Shown in pieces: positions 10,414-19,429 of a stretch of 64,000 bases of DNA. This DNA is from Prochlorococcus sp. AG-402-N08 (GTDB lineage Bacteria > Cyanobacteriota > Cyanobacteriia > PCC-6307 > Cyanobiaceae). Every line of letters begins with the position of its first letter. The first letter of the stretch is position 1. The translations under genes and the position numbers were made by a program. Location: positions 59,833 through 123,832 of the forward strand of contig QCIS01000005.1 of assembly GCA_003216535.1 (NCBI GenBank), given 5' to 3'. The notes beneath the pieces are model-generated. The model did no database searches. It worked only from the letters and a program-made list of their open reading frames with translations, and was not told the origin of the DNA.

Positions 10414-12585
10414 ATGACTTTAAATCATTTGGTACTAATTGGAGGAGGACATACAAATGTTCTTTTATTAAAGAAATGGTTAATGTCTCCGAAATTAATG
10501 CCAGAAATTCCTGTTTCAATTATATCTAGAGATTCTCATTTGGTTTATTCGGCGATATTCCCATCGGTGATTTCAAAATCAATCTCTTTAGAAGAGAGTT
10601 TAATTGATATAAAATCTTTAGCAAAAAATGCAAAAGTATCTTTTATAGAAGAAGAAGTAAAGGATATTGATTTCAATTTAAAGAAAATTATTTTAAGTAA
10701 TAGACCTTCAATTAATTATTCGAAGTTGGTGCTTAATTATGGAAGTCAAACAACAATTCCAAAAGAATTTGAGTCACTAGTTAAAAATCGAAATGCTTTT
10801 TCAATTAAACCTTTTTTAAGGGCTTATGACTTAATACAAAAAGAGGACATTTTTGATTCAGTTAATGAACTTCCATTTGTAATTGTTGGGAGTGGCCTTG
10901 CTGCAATTGAAGTATCTTATGCTTTGAGAAAAAGATGGGGAGATAGACCTTTAAAACTATTATGTGATTCAAGAAAAATTAATAATACAATTCTAAAAAG
11001 TTTACGGAATTCCAATATTGATTTAGTTGAAAAACTTAATTTTGATTATGGCAAGATTCTTTTATGTACTGGAAATACATCTCCTTTATGGGCACAAAAA
11101 AAATTATTAGATTCGGATTCTTATGGCAGAATAATTACAAATCAGAATTTACAGATAAAAAGTTTCTCTGGAATCTTTGCTGTTGGTGATTGCGCAGTTG
11201 TAGGTTCAGCAAAAAGACCAGCATCGGGAGTTTTTGCAGTAAAAGTTGTAAATACATTAGTACAAAATCTAAAAAAAGATATAGAGGGGAGATCATTAAA
11301 AAAGTGGTTTCCTCAAAAGATCGGATTGCAAATAGTAAATATATTTCCAAGCCAAAATCCAAAGGCTTTTGCTATTTATCACAATTTTGTTTTCGGCCCT
11401 TCTTTTATTTTTTGGATTTTAAAGCATAAAATTGATCTCAACTTTATTAAAAAGTTCAGATCAAAAAGGCTAATTATGAAGAGTAGTGAAAAAAATATTT
11501 CATTGAATGATTGCAGAGGATGTGCAGCTAAAATTCCTCAGTTTGTTTTGAATAAATCATTAATAAATTCTAATTTAAATTCTTTTGCCTCATCACCTGA
11601 AGATTCAGTTGAGATATATCAAAATGGTCAAGATATTATCTTGCAAAGTGTAGATGGATTTCCTGCTTTGGTGAGTGATCCTTGGCTTAATGCAAAAATT
11701 ACTACTTTGCATGCGTGCTCAGATTTGTGGGCATGCGGAGCAAAACTTTCATCCGCGCAGGCTTTAATTTCATTACCAAAAGTTGAAAGGGAATTTCAGA
11801 GTTACCTCTTTTCTCAATCACTTCAAGGTATTAAATCAACAGTTGAGGATCATGGAGGTGAATTACTTGGAGGCCATACTTTCGAGGCAAGAAGTTTAGT
11901 AAATAAACCTTATTCATTAGGAATGGATATTTCTTTAACAGTTCAAGGTATTTTAAAAAATGGAGCAAAACCATGGCTTAAATCTGGAATGAATAATGGA
12001 GATATTCTCATGATGTCTAGACCTTTGGGCGTTGGGATTTACTTTGCTGGTCAAATGCAAAATATTAATATGCTAGGTAGTTCTTCTGAAGTAATTAATA
12101 ATTTAGTAAAGAGTCAGGAATATTTGATTGATGAAATTTATCTTTTTCAAAATCAATTTAAAGAATCATTAGTCAATGCTGCGACTGACATTACTGGATA
12201 TGGATTTATTGGACATCTTAAAGAAATGGTTGAATCATCTAATTTATATAGGCAAAGCAATAATCTTGAGCCACTAAAAGTTTTATTAGATTTATTCGCA
12301 TTTAAAGCTTATCCTGGAGTATTTGATTTAATAAGAAAAGATGTTAAAAGTACTTTCTTTGAATCTAATAAAGAAATTTTTGACATAATTTATAAAGTAA
12401 ATAAGCAAAAAAGAATAATTAATTTTTTAAACGAAAATTCATTAGATCAAGAGACTTTTAACGAGAGAATATCATTACTATTAGATCCTCAAACATGTGG
12501 CTCCTTGTTGATTAGTTGCAATCGTAAATATGAAAATGTTCTAAAGGATAAATGGTACAAGGTTGGAGAGGTTGTAAAAATGTAA
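10414..12585 (+). CDS. selD: NAD(P)H dehydrogenase-like / selenide, water dikinase (SelD) fusion
   Basis: 723 residues combining two enzymes. Residues 1-350 are a pyridine-nucleotide-disulfide/NDH-2-like flavoprotein (FAD motif LIGGGHTNVLLL, second nucleotide fold VIVGSGLAAIE, FAD motif GIFAVGDCA). From about 365 on it is SelD: catalytic Cys370 and Lys373 in CRGCAAKIP, substrate-loop QSVDGFPALVSDPW, GGHT, TDITGYGFIGHL and DPQTCGS. SelD makes selenophosphate from selenide and ATP. The fusion is known in cyanobacteria; the flavin domain may supply reduced selenium or sulfur or be a separate quinone reductase. The product probably feeds tRNA 2-selenouridine, since no selenocysteine machinery is visible here. 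Confidence 0.9.
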   Translation: MTLNHLVLIGGGHTNVLLLKKWLMSPKLMPEIPVSIISRDSHLVYSAIFPSVISKSISLEESLIDIKSLAKNAKVSFIEEEVKDIDFNLKKIILSNRPSINYSKLVLNYGSQTTIPKEFESLVKNRNAFSIKPFLRAYDLIQKEDIFDSVNELPFVIVGSGLAAIEVSYALRKRWGDRPLKLLCDSRKINNTILKSLRNSNIDLVEKLNFDYGKILLCTGNTSPLWAQKKLLDSDSYGRIITNQNLQIKSFSGIFAVGDCAVVGSAKRPASGVFAVKVVNTLVQNLKKDIEGRSLKKWFPQKIGLQIVNIFPSQNPKAFAIYHNFVFGPSFIFWILKHKIDLNFIKKFRSKRLIMKSSEKNISLNDCRGCAAKIPQFVLNKSLINSNLNSFASSPEDSVEIYQNGQDIILQSVDGFPALVSDPWLNAKITTLHACSDLWACGAKLSSAQALISLPKVEREFQSYLFSQSLQGIKSTVEDHGGELLGGHTFEARSLVNKPYSLGMDISLTVQGILKNGAKPWLKSGMNNGDILMMSRPLGVGIYFAGQMQNINMLGSSSEVINNLVKSQEYLIDEIYLFQNQFKESLVNAATDITGYGFIGHLKEMVESSNLYRQSNNLEPLKVLLDLFAFKAYPGVFDLIRKDVKSTFFESNKEIFDIIYKVNKQKRIINFLNENSLDQETFNERISLLLDPQTCGSLLISCNRKYENVLKDKWYKVGEVVKM

Positions 12586-13833
12586 TTAATTTCTATTTAA
12601 TTTGTCAATTTCCAAATATCTTAATCTTTTGATTTCCTTTCCCATCTCCTTCCCTGGGTCCCATCCTTCTTTTTTTAATGTTTCGCCATCTTTTTTTGAT
12701 TTTATGAATTTGTAAATAAATAACCACTTAAACAATTTCCGCCAGTATGGTCCTCCATCACAAATTAATAATTTGATTGTCTCATCATTAAGGTTTCTGT
12801 CCTCAATAAATTCTGTCCAACTTGATGGAGAAAAATGATTGAAATTTTTTTGGTTTGTATTTAATATCTTTTTGATATTTATATAATCTTCTAATATTTT
12901 TATCTCACTATTATTTACCAAAAATCTTTGACATGCTTTTTCTAAATCTTCTGAATCTTTTAATAAGTAAAGCATATGATTGCCCTTTAACTTCTTAATC
13001 CAATTTAGTCCTCTTAAAAATCTTTTATCGACTTTAATATTTTCATTTAAGATTGAGATAATTTCCCATTTATGAATTATTGAAATCACATTAGTCAAAT
13101 TATCGTGTTTATTTATTTCAGCTAGTTCCATCCTTATTCGTATGCCTAGTGCAGGAGGGTAAATCATTTTCTGATGAGTTTCTGAACTTTTCCATGGCCA
13201 TTGTCTAACTGTTTCTTGAGATTGTTTGAGGGAATTATTTGAAATATTGAAATCTAACCTTGAAGCATATTTTGCACATCTAATTAATCTACTTGGATCA
13301 TCTGAAATACTATTACTGTGAAGTAAGTTCAATCTTTTACTTTTTATATCAGAAATTCCTCCATAAAGATCATAGATTTTCCTTGCCGAGACCTCGAAGG
13401 CTATAGAATTTATAGTGAAATCTCTCCTCTTAAGATCCTCCTCAATAGTACTTTTATTTACTGTGGGATTTAAGCCTGGAGCAGAATAAATTTCTTTTCT
13501 TGCAGAAGCAATATCAATTTTATAGTCATTAATATTTATTTCTACAGTGTTGTATAAATTGAATTCCTTGATTAAACATAAATCTACATTAACAATATTT
13601 TTTTTTATAAATTTTGCAAGAGAAATGGAGGATCCTTCAATAACAAGATCAATATCTATAGGTTTAGAAAACGATTTTTTGTGGAATTTACTAATTAATA
13701 AATCTCTTAAATAACCGCCAACAAAAGCTACTTTAGTATTGTTATTAGATTCTATGTATTTAGCAATTAGGTTATATAGATTAAATGGAGTTTTGATTAA
13801 TTCCCCTTGGATGTAATCAGAGATATCGTTCAT
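12586..13833 (-). CDS. tRNA nucleotidyltransferase / poly(A) polymerase family protein
   Basis: 415 residues of the class II CCA-adding enzyme/poly(A) polymerase family. Visible: the nucleotidyltransferase core FVGGYLRDLLI, the catalytic Asp pair in DIDLVIEG, RRDFTINSIAFE and the DPSRLIRCAKYASRL region. The two tRNA genes checked (Phe, Thr) have no encoded CCA, so a CCA-adding enzyme is needed. Whether this one adds CCA, only part of it, or poly(A) cannot be told from sequence alone. Five bases separate it from the upstream helicase gene, indicating an operon. Confidence 0.87.
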   Translation of the reverse strand: MNDISDYIQGELIKTPFNLYNLIAKYIESNNNTKVAFVGGYLRDLLISKFHKKSFSKPIDIDLVIEGSSISLAKFIKKNIVNVDLCLIKEFNLYNTVEININDYKIDIASARKEIYSAPGLNPTVNKSTIEEDLKRRDFTINSIAFEVSARKIYDLYGGISDIKSKRLNLLHSNSISDDPSRLIRCAKYASRLDFNISNNSLKQSQETVRQWPWKSSETHQKMIYPPALGIRIRMELAEINKHDNLTNVISIIHKWEIISILNENIKVDKRFLRGLNWIKKLKGNHMLYLLKDSEDLEKACQRFLVNNSEIKILEDYINIKKILNTNQKNFNHFSPSSWTEFIEDRNLNDETIKLLICDGGPYWRKLFKWLFIYKFIKSKKDGETLKKEGWDPGKEMGKEIKRLRYLEIDKLNRN

Positions 13834-13838
13834 GAGTT

Positions 13839-16247
13839 TTAACTTACATAACGAATTGGAGCCAATCTGGGATCTAGAATTTTACTTCCTTTATCACCAA
13901 ATTTTACTGCTAAAGATATTTTTTCCCCACTCCCAAAAATATGTATGATTTCACCTTTCCCAAACTTTGAGTGAATTAGCATATCTCCAACTATCCAGCT
14001 TTTCCCTTTACTGGGACCTGAATATAATTTCCTTACTGAATTTATTGGTTTGTTAACAAATTCATTTGGATTGTTTCGATCAACTCTAGTTAAACGATCA
14101 AGATGCCAATCTCTTCTAATTGAAGCACCACCAGTTTGTGGTAATTCGCCATCCATTAAATCTTCAGGTATTTCCGAAAGAAATATTGAAGGAATTGTTG
14201 CTTCACGCATTCCACCCCACAATCTTCTTTCTCTGGCATGACTTAAGAAAACTCTTTCTTTAGCTCTAGTAATACCTACATAGCATAATCTTCTTTCCTC
14301 TTCAAGAAGTGAGGGAGTATCTATTGATCTATGGCTAGGGAAGAGACCTTGTTCTAGCCCAGTTATAAAAACATTTTGAAATTCTAAACCTTTACTATTA
14401 TGCAGAGTCATGAGAGTTACAGAGTTAGGATTATTTTTCTTCGTATCATTATCAGTTGTTAAGGCTGCTGTAGAAAGAAATCCCTCTACATCTCCACTTT
14501 CTGTTTCTTCTTCATATTGAGTAGCTGCATTAATTAGTTCTTGTAAGTTATTTCTTCTATCTTCAGATTCTTCAGTCCCACTAGAGAGCAAGTCACTTAA
14601 ATAACCACTTTTTTCTAATATAAGTTGTAGTAGTTGAGCGGGACCTGAATTTTCTAGGTAACACAGTAGATCATTCATAATTTCAGTAAATTTATTAATT
14701 CCTTTTGATGATCGCCCTATTGTTTCTTCAAGACTTTGCTTATCATTAAGAACCTCCCATAATGGGATATTTAACCTATTAGATAGTTCATTAAGTTTTT
14801 GAATAGTAGTCTTACCAATGCCTCTTCTAGGAACATTTATGATTCGTAAAAGACTAACGTTATCTGAAGAATTAACCAAAACTCTCAAATATGCTATTGC
14901 ATCTTTAATTTCTCTTCTATCATAAAAACGCAATCCTCCAAAAATTGTATAAGGAATGCGCCATCTTACAAGAGATTCTTCTAATACTCTCGACTGAGCT
15001 CTAGTTCGATATAAAATTGCAAAATTTTTCCAAATTGGGTTCTGATTATAGTTATTGAGTGATTTTATTTTATTGGTAATTGCTTCTGCCTCGGAAATTT
15101 CATCATCACAGCTGAGTAACTTTAAAAGTTCCCCTTTTTCTTTAGTAGCCTTTAAAACTTTGTCAATTCTTTCAGAGTTGTTTTCAATTAGTGAGTTTGC
15201 AGCATCAAGGATATTGGAAGATGACCTATAATTTTCTTCTAATTTAATTAAAGATGATTTTGTTTCGTCGTTGATTGAAGTTTTAAAATCTTCTTGAAAA
15301 CCAATTAAAATTCTGAAGTCAGCTGCTCTGAAACTATAAATACTTTGATCAGCATCCCCAACTACAAAAATTGACCGATCTTCCCAGTTGAAGAATTTTT
15401 TTGGTTCAGTATTTCCAGCCGTAATTAATTTTATAAGTTCATATTGTGTTCTATTTGTATCTTGATATTCGTCAACTAAAATATGTTTAAATCTTTTGTG
15501 CCAGTAATCTCTGACTATATCATTTTGCCTCAATAAGAAAACAGGCAATAGTAGAAGATCATCAAAGTCTAAAGAATTATTTTTTGAGAGCGAAATCCTA
15601 TATCTCTTGTAGGCTTCTGCAACTGTTTTATCAAAATTATTATCTGCTTTTTCTAAAAGATCATTAGAAGTTAAGCATTGATTTTTAGCATTACTTATTA
15701 ATCTTTTAATCTTTTTGGGATCATATCTTTTTGGGTCAAGATTCATATCTTGACTGATAATTTCTTTTACTAATGTTTGAGAATCTGTTTCATCATAAAT
15801 TGAAAATTGTCTTGTCCATTTTAGGCCTTCTGGATCAGTATATTTTTCAATATCGTATCTCAGAAGTCTTGAAAATAAGGAATGGAAAGTACCGATCCAA
15901 AGGTTCTGAAGCCTCTCTTGGTGAACGTTTGCTCTTAACTGATTTTGATCAATTTCTTTGAGAGTTGTCCAAGGTTGACCAAATTGATTAAAAGCTAATT
16001 CTTGGGCTAGAAGAACCTCTAATCTTGATTTCATTTCTTTAGCAGCTTTGTTAGTAAAAGTGACAGCGAGAATGTTATAGGGATCTATAGAGTTACCCTC
16101 AATAAGGTTTGCAATTCTGTGAGTAAGAGCCTTAGTTTTTCCGCTGCCTGCACCTGCTACAACTAAAAGTGGTCCATAAACATGTTTTACTGCTTGAAGT
16201 TGTTCATTGTTTAAAGACTTAAAAAGGAAATTGTTAGTTTGAGGCAC
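13839..16247 (-). CDS. uvrD: UvrD/PcrA-type superfamily 1A DNA helicase
   Basis: 802-residue 3'-5' helicase. Q-motif LNNEQLQAV, Walker A AGAGSGKT (about 31-38), FTNKAAKEM, Walker B HILVDEYQDTN, GDADQSIYSFR, LEENYRSS, VTLMTLHNSKGLEF and the C-terminal YVGITRAKE are all present. The C-terminal tail ends in a Tudor-like VGDMLIHSKFGKGEI, as in PcrA. It acts in nucleotide excision and mismatch repair and removes proteins from DNA. The start is GTG at 16247. Confidence 0.95.
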   Translation of the reverse strand: MPQTNNFLFKSLNNEQLQAVKHVYGPLLVVAGAGSGKTKALTHRIANLIEGNSIDPYNILAVTFTNKAAKEMKSRLEVLLAQELAFNQFGQPWTTLKEIDQNQLRANVHQERLQNLWIGTFHSLFSRLLRYDIEKYTDPEGLKWTRQFSIYDETDSQTLVKEIISQDMNLDPKRYDPKKIKRLISNAKNQCLTSNDLLEKADNNFDKTVAEAYKRYRISLSKNNSLDFDDLLLLPVFLLRQNDIVRDYWHKRFKHILVDEYQDTNRTQYELIKLITAGNTEPKKFFNWEDRSIFVVGDADQSIYSFRAADFRILIGFQEDFKTSINDETKSSLIKLEENYRSSSNILDAANSLIENNSERIDKVLKATKEKGELLKLLSCDDEISEAEAITNKIKSLNNYNQNPIWKNFAILYRTRAQSRVLEESLVRWRIPYTIFGGLRFYDRREIKDAIAYLRVLVNSSDNVSLLRIINVPRRGIGKTTIQKLNELSNRLNIPLWEVLNDKQSLEETIGRSSKGINKFTEIMNDLLCYLENSGPAQLLQLILEKSGYLSDLLSSGTEESEDRRNNLQELINAATQYEEETESGDVEGFLSTAALTTDNDTKKNNPNSVTLMTLHNSKGLEFQNVFITGLEQGLFPSHRSIDTPSLLEEERRLCYVGITRAKERVFLSHARERRLWGGMREATIPSIFLSEIPEDLMDGELPQTGGASIRRDWHLDRLTRVDRNNPNEFVNKPINSVRKLYSGPSKGKSWIVGDMLIHSKFGKGEIIHIFGSGEKISLAVKFGDKGSKILDPRLAPIRYVS

Positions 16248-16269
16248 TTTTGTAGGGTTATTTCAAGAG

Positions 16270-16476
16270 TCAGACTTTATTATGAGGTTCAGTTTCTGCT
16301 TCTAGCTTTTCTAACGCTTTTTTTAAATTAATAAGTTCATTATTGTTGTGAATTATTTCTTCAAATTTATTTTGAGGCATTCTTAATTTCATACTTCTGT
16401 CAAGAATTTCTTTTTCCAATCTCTTTTTATAAGAGGTAATAAGTTTCTTTGATAATTTTAAATCTTGCTGATCCAA
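16270..16476 (-). CDS. Conserved hypothetical protein, 68 aa, helical
   Basis: 68 residues, strongly charged and probably all-helical or coiled-coil (KKRLEKEILDRSMKLRM, LINLKKALEKLEAE). No domain recognised. TTG start at 16476; it ends 23 bases before the helicase gene on the same strand and may be co-transcribed with it. Function unknown. Confidence 0.55.
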   Translation of the reverse strand: MDQQDLKLSKKLITSYKKRLEKEILDRSMKLRMPQNKFEEIIHNNNELINLKKALEKLEAETEPHNKV

Positions 16477-16590
16477 AACTTTATTAAAAAGTAGCTTTAT
16501 ATTAGCGGAAAAAACTTTTTTATTTGAATTATTTCAACTATCACTTTGGAATGAAGTTATTAATTAAGAAGCATTGCGTTAATTTTTAAA

Positions 16591-16619
16591 TTGTATTGTT
16601 TTTACTAGCTTTGTACTAT
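16591..16619 (+). promoter_or_regulatory. Candidate promoter of cpeB
   Basis: TTGTAT at 16591-16596 and TACTAT at 16614-16619 are separated by 17 bases and lie about 35 bases upstream of the cpeB ATG. This is a sigma-70-like pairing seen by eye; no transcript data support it. Confidence 0.4.
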
Positions 16620-16653
16620 TCTAAGATTCGAACTTTAGTTTTTTAATTTAAGA

Positions 16654-17166
16654 ATGTCAGTTTTAAAGAATAACCAACTATTGCCTGCTGATAAGAAATT
16701 AAATGATTTAAGCAATATAAAAGAATTTATTAATAGTGCAAACTCAAGATTAGATGCAATAACCTTAATAACTAAAAATTCACATGCAATTGCAGCAGAT
16801 GCTGTAACAGCAATGATTTGCGAAAATCAAGATTCAGTTAATTCAAAAATTGCTTTAAATACTACTAACAAGATGTCCGTTTGTTTAAGAGATGGAGAAA
16901 TAATCCTAAGGATTGTTGCTTATCTTTTAATTTCTAATGACGAATCAGTTTTAGAAAAAAGTTGTTTGAAGGATCTTAAAAATACTTATCTTGCTCTTGG
17001 GGTACCTTTAAGAAATGCAAGAAGGGTTATTAAATTAATGCGAGATGCAACCATCTCTGATTTGAGATCAACAGTTGATAGTATGCAGGGAAACAAATGT
17101 TTTCTTCCTGATTTAATTTCTGAAACAGAGTTTCAATTTGAAAGGATAATTAATCTTTTAAACTAG
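16654..17166 (+). CDS. cpeB: Phycoerythrin beta subunit (degenerate, high-light Prochlorococcus type)
   Basis: 170-residue phycobiliprotein. The globin-like fold region includes [12 protein letters not shown], whose Cys77 corresponds to the single chromophore site Cys82. The protein is divergent from Synechococcus beta-phycoerythrin, and the usual partner cpeA and linker genes are not adjacent. High-light Prochlorococcus is known to keep only this subunit, carrying phycoerythrobilin, probably as a photoreceptor or minor pigment rather than an antenna. Its 3' end overlaps convergent cpeS by 17 bases. Confidence 0.92.
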   Translation: MSVLKNNQLLPADKKLNDLSNIKEFINSANSRLDAITLITKNSHAIAADAVTAMICENQDSVNSKIALNTTNKMSVCLRDGEIILRIVAYLLISNDESVLEKSCLKDLKNTYLALGVPLRNARRVIKLMRDATISDLRSTVDSMQGNKCFLPDLISETEFQFERIINLLN

Positions 17167-17701
17167 CTAAATTCCTTATCTCTGAGGTATGGGAAGTCTG
17201 TATAACTGAGTTATTTTCCAGATTTCTAATAGTGGAAAATCTGGATCTTACATGAGTGGATAAAAAGGAAATTCTTTCTTCGGAAACTGTTGTTTTATAA
17301 ACAGTTTTAATGTGTAAATTATTTTGTTCATCAACAAAATAATTTGTAGATGAAATAACAGATTCGGTGTAACCTTTATTTTGTAAGACAATTCCTGAAT
17401 TTTCATCTTTGGGTAAAAAAATCAAAATCGTTTCATCTCCCTCACTTATATCATCATCTTCCCAATCACTCATAGATTGCCATTTTATAGAAATGGCTAA
17501 ACTCTCTAAGTTTAAACTTAATTTATAATTTTTAAAAAGCTCAACGACTTTTTCATTTTTTAAGTTGATATGGTTAATATATATTTTACTAGTTGAGTTT
17601 TCAAATTCCTGAAAAGCTAAAGTGTGAGTACTTCTAATAGATTTCCACTCTCCTATACTTTTATTAATGAATTGATTAATTGTTGTTAGATTCTTCGTCA
17701 A
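17150..17701 (-). CDS. cpeS: Phycoerythrobilin:phycoerythrin lyase CpeS
   Basis: 183-residue CpcS/CpeS-type lyase with a lipocalin-like fold ([16 protein letters not shown] at the N-terminus, then beta-strands). The Prochlorococcus MED4 homologue was shown to attach phycoerythrobilin to Cys82 of CpeB. Here it lies beside and converges on its substrate gene. The TTG start at 17701 falls inside the 3' end of the upstream 59-codon gene, so the two are probably translated from one message. Confidence 0.88.
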   Translation of the reverse strand: MTKNLTTINQFINKSIGEWKSIRSTHTLAFQEFENSTSKIYINHINLKNEKVVELFKNYKLSLNLESLAISIKWQSMSDWEDDDISEGDETILIFLPKDENSGIVLQNKGYTESVISSTNYFVDEQNNLHIKTVYKTTVSEERISFLSTHVRSRFSTIRNLENNSVIQTSHTSEIRNLASLKD

Positions 17702-17855
17702 GTTTATCTTCTACGGAATGATTTTCTGCTTTTTGTATCATTCTTACCATTGAATCCACCATTAATCTCTTTGCAGAAGTTACTTTTAATCCAGAAGGAG
17801 TGGTTGATATTTGTTCTCCAGGGCGATCATAAGAAGTTGGTCTAAATGAAGTCAT
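17676..17855 (-). CDS. Small conserved protein upstream of cpeS, 59 aa
   Basis: ATG at 17855 opens a 59-residue frame beginning [20 protein letters not shown] and containing the helical [19 protein letters not shown]. It overlaps the cpeS start by 26 bases in another frame, which suggests translational coupling with the lyase. No domain recognised. Position suggests a role connected with CpeB or CpeS, but that is inference. Confidence 0.6.
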   Translation of the reverse strand: MTSFRPTSYDRPGEQISTTPSGLKVTSAKRLMVDSMVRMIQKAENHSVEDKLDEESNNN

Positions 17856-17972
17856 CTAATAACTTTAAAAATTAATCGATTTATATTCTTGCATGAATTC
17901 TTATTTATTAAGTTGTTGTTTGCAAAAATGTCATATCTTTCTTTTTTAATTACAGAATTTTCAACTGTTTTG

Positions 17973-18608
17973 TTATTTAGGCATTTTATTTTTTGCCAAT
18001 CCTGAAATAGTAGCTAATGCAAACATTCCCATAAGAGCTACTCCTAAAAATAATCCTGCTCCCTGACTAACACCAGCTCCTACAGCTACTAATATAGAAT
18101 CACTGATTAGAAGACTTATTAATAATGCTGGAGTGAATATTTTCCAGCGAGTTCCTCCAATACCAATTGCGTAGCTTAGAAAATCAAAAAGGCCAGTCAT
18201 TAGTAGGCCTGTCATGAGAAAGAAATTTTCTTCTAGTTGGTTTTGATTAAAACTTTCAATTTTTTTCATCGCTTTTGAGCCTACTAAATTCCTTACAGGG
18301 ACTCGCCCATAATTTCTTGCAATAAAGAAAGCAGCTTGGCAAAAAACGATATCAGAAAAGATTATTGTCATGTAACCTTTTTGAAATCCTAATAATGAAC
18401 CGGCTAGCAGTGAATAAGCTGAACTTGGAAGAGCTGGTAAAATAATACTTAGTCCTCTTAATATGAAAATTCCAAAAGGAGCCCAAATTCCCATACTTTC
18501 AATTTTGTTCCTGAGGGGTTCAATCCCATAATTTTGGATTAAATAAATCAATACAACAAATATTGCGATAAAAAAAACTACTGAGAGAAATTTCTGTATT
18601 TTATTCAT
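17973..18608 (-). CDS. TVP38/TMEM64 (DedA-like, SNARE-associated) family membrane protein
   Basis: 211 residues with about five or six membrane segments. The family core is visible: PFGIFILRGLSIILPALPSSAYSLLAGSLLGF and the F-ARNYGRVPV segment, then GLFDFLSYAIGIG. Relatives are implicated in lipid or divalent-ion handling in membranes, but the cyanobacterial role is unknown. ATG at 18608; no close operon partner. Confidence 0.78.
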   Translation of the reverse strand: MNKIQKFLSVVFFIAIFVVLIYLIQNYGIEPLRNKIESMGIWAPFGIFILRGLSIILPALPSSAYSLLAGSLLGFQKGYMTIIFSDIVFCQAAFFIARNYGRVPVRNLVGSKAMKKIESFNQNQLEENFFLMTGLLMTGLFDFLSYAIGIGGTRWKIFTPALLISLLISDSILVAVGAGVSQGAGLFLGVALMGMFALATISGLAKNKMPK

Positions 18609-18754
18609 TATTTTCTAGAAAATTTATTAGAAGTAAATTCTTAATTTAATATTTGATTGTATCTATAATAGAAATACTAATCAATAAAAATTTTTACAAA
18701 TTTTTAATCTTATATTTTCTCCCGATAAGAGATTTTTGTATTTTAGAAGTATTC

Positions 18755-19174
18755 ATGGTTGATTCTAAGAATAATGCTAATTCAATATTTATTAGAAATA
18801 GCATTGGTTTATTCCTTTCGATAATTGTTTCAATGTGTATTTCAATAAAACAATCAAATGCTTTGCCTCATGAATGGGTTGGCGTCCCTAAAAGTGAATA
18901 TGGAGAACAGTTATGGGATAGAAAAAGTATTAAAAGGAATGAAGATGGTTCTGTAAGAGTATTGAGTAAATTTATTCCCAAAACAAAAAGTGAAATTACT
19001 AAGGATATTCTCTATACAATGGATATAAATTGTTTTGAAAAATCATTTAGAGACGTTGATGTCTCTATAGATAAAGTAAATAGTAATTTCAATGATTCAG
19101 CTGATTGGGAAGATCCAAATGGAGATAAACTGATTTTGGGTATTATTGGTCAAGTATGCGGAGTCGAAAACTAA
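18755..19174 (+). CDS. Secreted or periplasmic conserved hypothetical, 139 aa
   Basis: The frame is open from a TTG at 18653, but the ATG at 18755 gives a sensible N-terminal signal sequence (IGLFLSIIVSMCISI, cleavage probably near SNALPHEW). The mature part, starting HEWVGVPKSEYGEQLWDRKS, has two Cys residues (in DINCFEKSF and GQVCGVEN) that could form a disulfide. A Leu-poor, beta-type soluble protein without a recognised domain. Confidence 0.62.
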   Translation: MVDSKNNANSIFIRNSIGLFLSIIVSMCISIKQSNALPHEWVGVPKSEYGEQLWDRKSIKRNEDGSVRVLSKFIPKTKSEITKDILYTMDINCFEKSFRDVDVSIDKVNSNFNDSADWEDPNGDKLILGIIGQVCGVEN

Positions 19175-19239
19175 AAATTTTCAATAATAAAAAATAAAAT
19201 TACGCAAAACTCAAGTCTCCCCTATGTCTTGAAAGTTTA

Positions 19240-19262
19240 AAACCCTGTCGCAGACAGGGTTT
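19240..19262 (-). terminator. Rho-independent terminator after tRNA-Phe
   Basis: Ten-base-pair stem (AAACCCTGTC / GACAGGGTTT, loop GCA) immediately 3' of tRNA-Phe on the minus strand, followed on that strand by a short T run (GGGTTTTAAA). Placement and stem strength fit a terminator. Confidence 0.7.
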
Positions 19263-19267
19263 AAAGG

Positions 19268-19340
19268 TGCCAGGACCCAGATTTGAACTGGGGACACGGC
19301 GATTTTCAGTCGCCTGCTCTACCAACTGAGCTATCCCGGC
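19268..19340 (-). tRNA. trnF: tRNA-Phe (GAA)
   Basis: 73-base cloverleaf on the minus strand: acceptor GCCGGGA pairing with TCCTGGC, D arm AGCTCAGTTGGTAGAGC, anticodon loop CTGAAAA with GAA, T loop TTCAAAT. Discriminator A; CCA is not encoded. Confidence 0.97.
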
Positions 19341-19429
19341 TCTAACCTGTATACTCTAAATTAAGATGTGTAGTTTGTGAAACCCTTTTCATTAAAAATT
19401 TTATATCTTTATCAAATATCCAAAAATTA

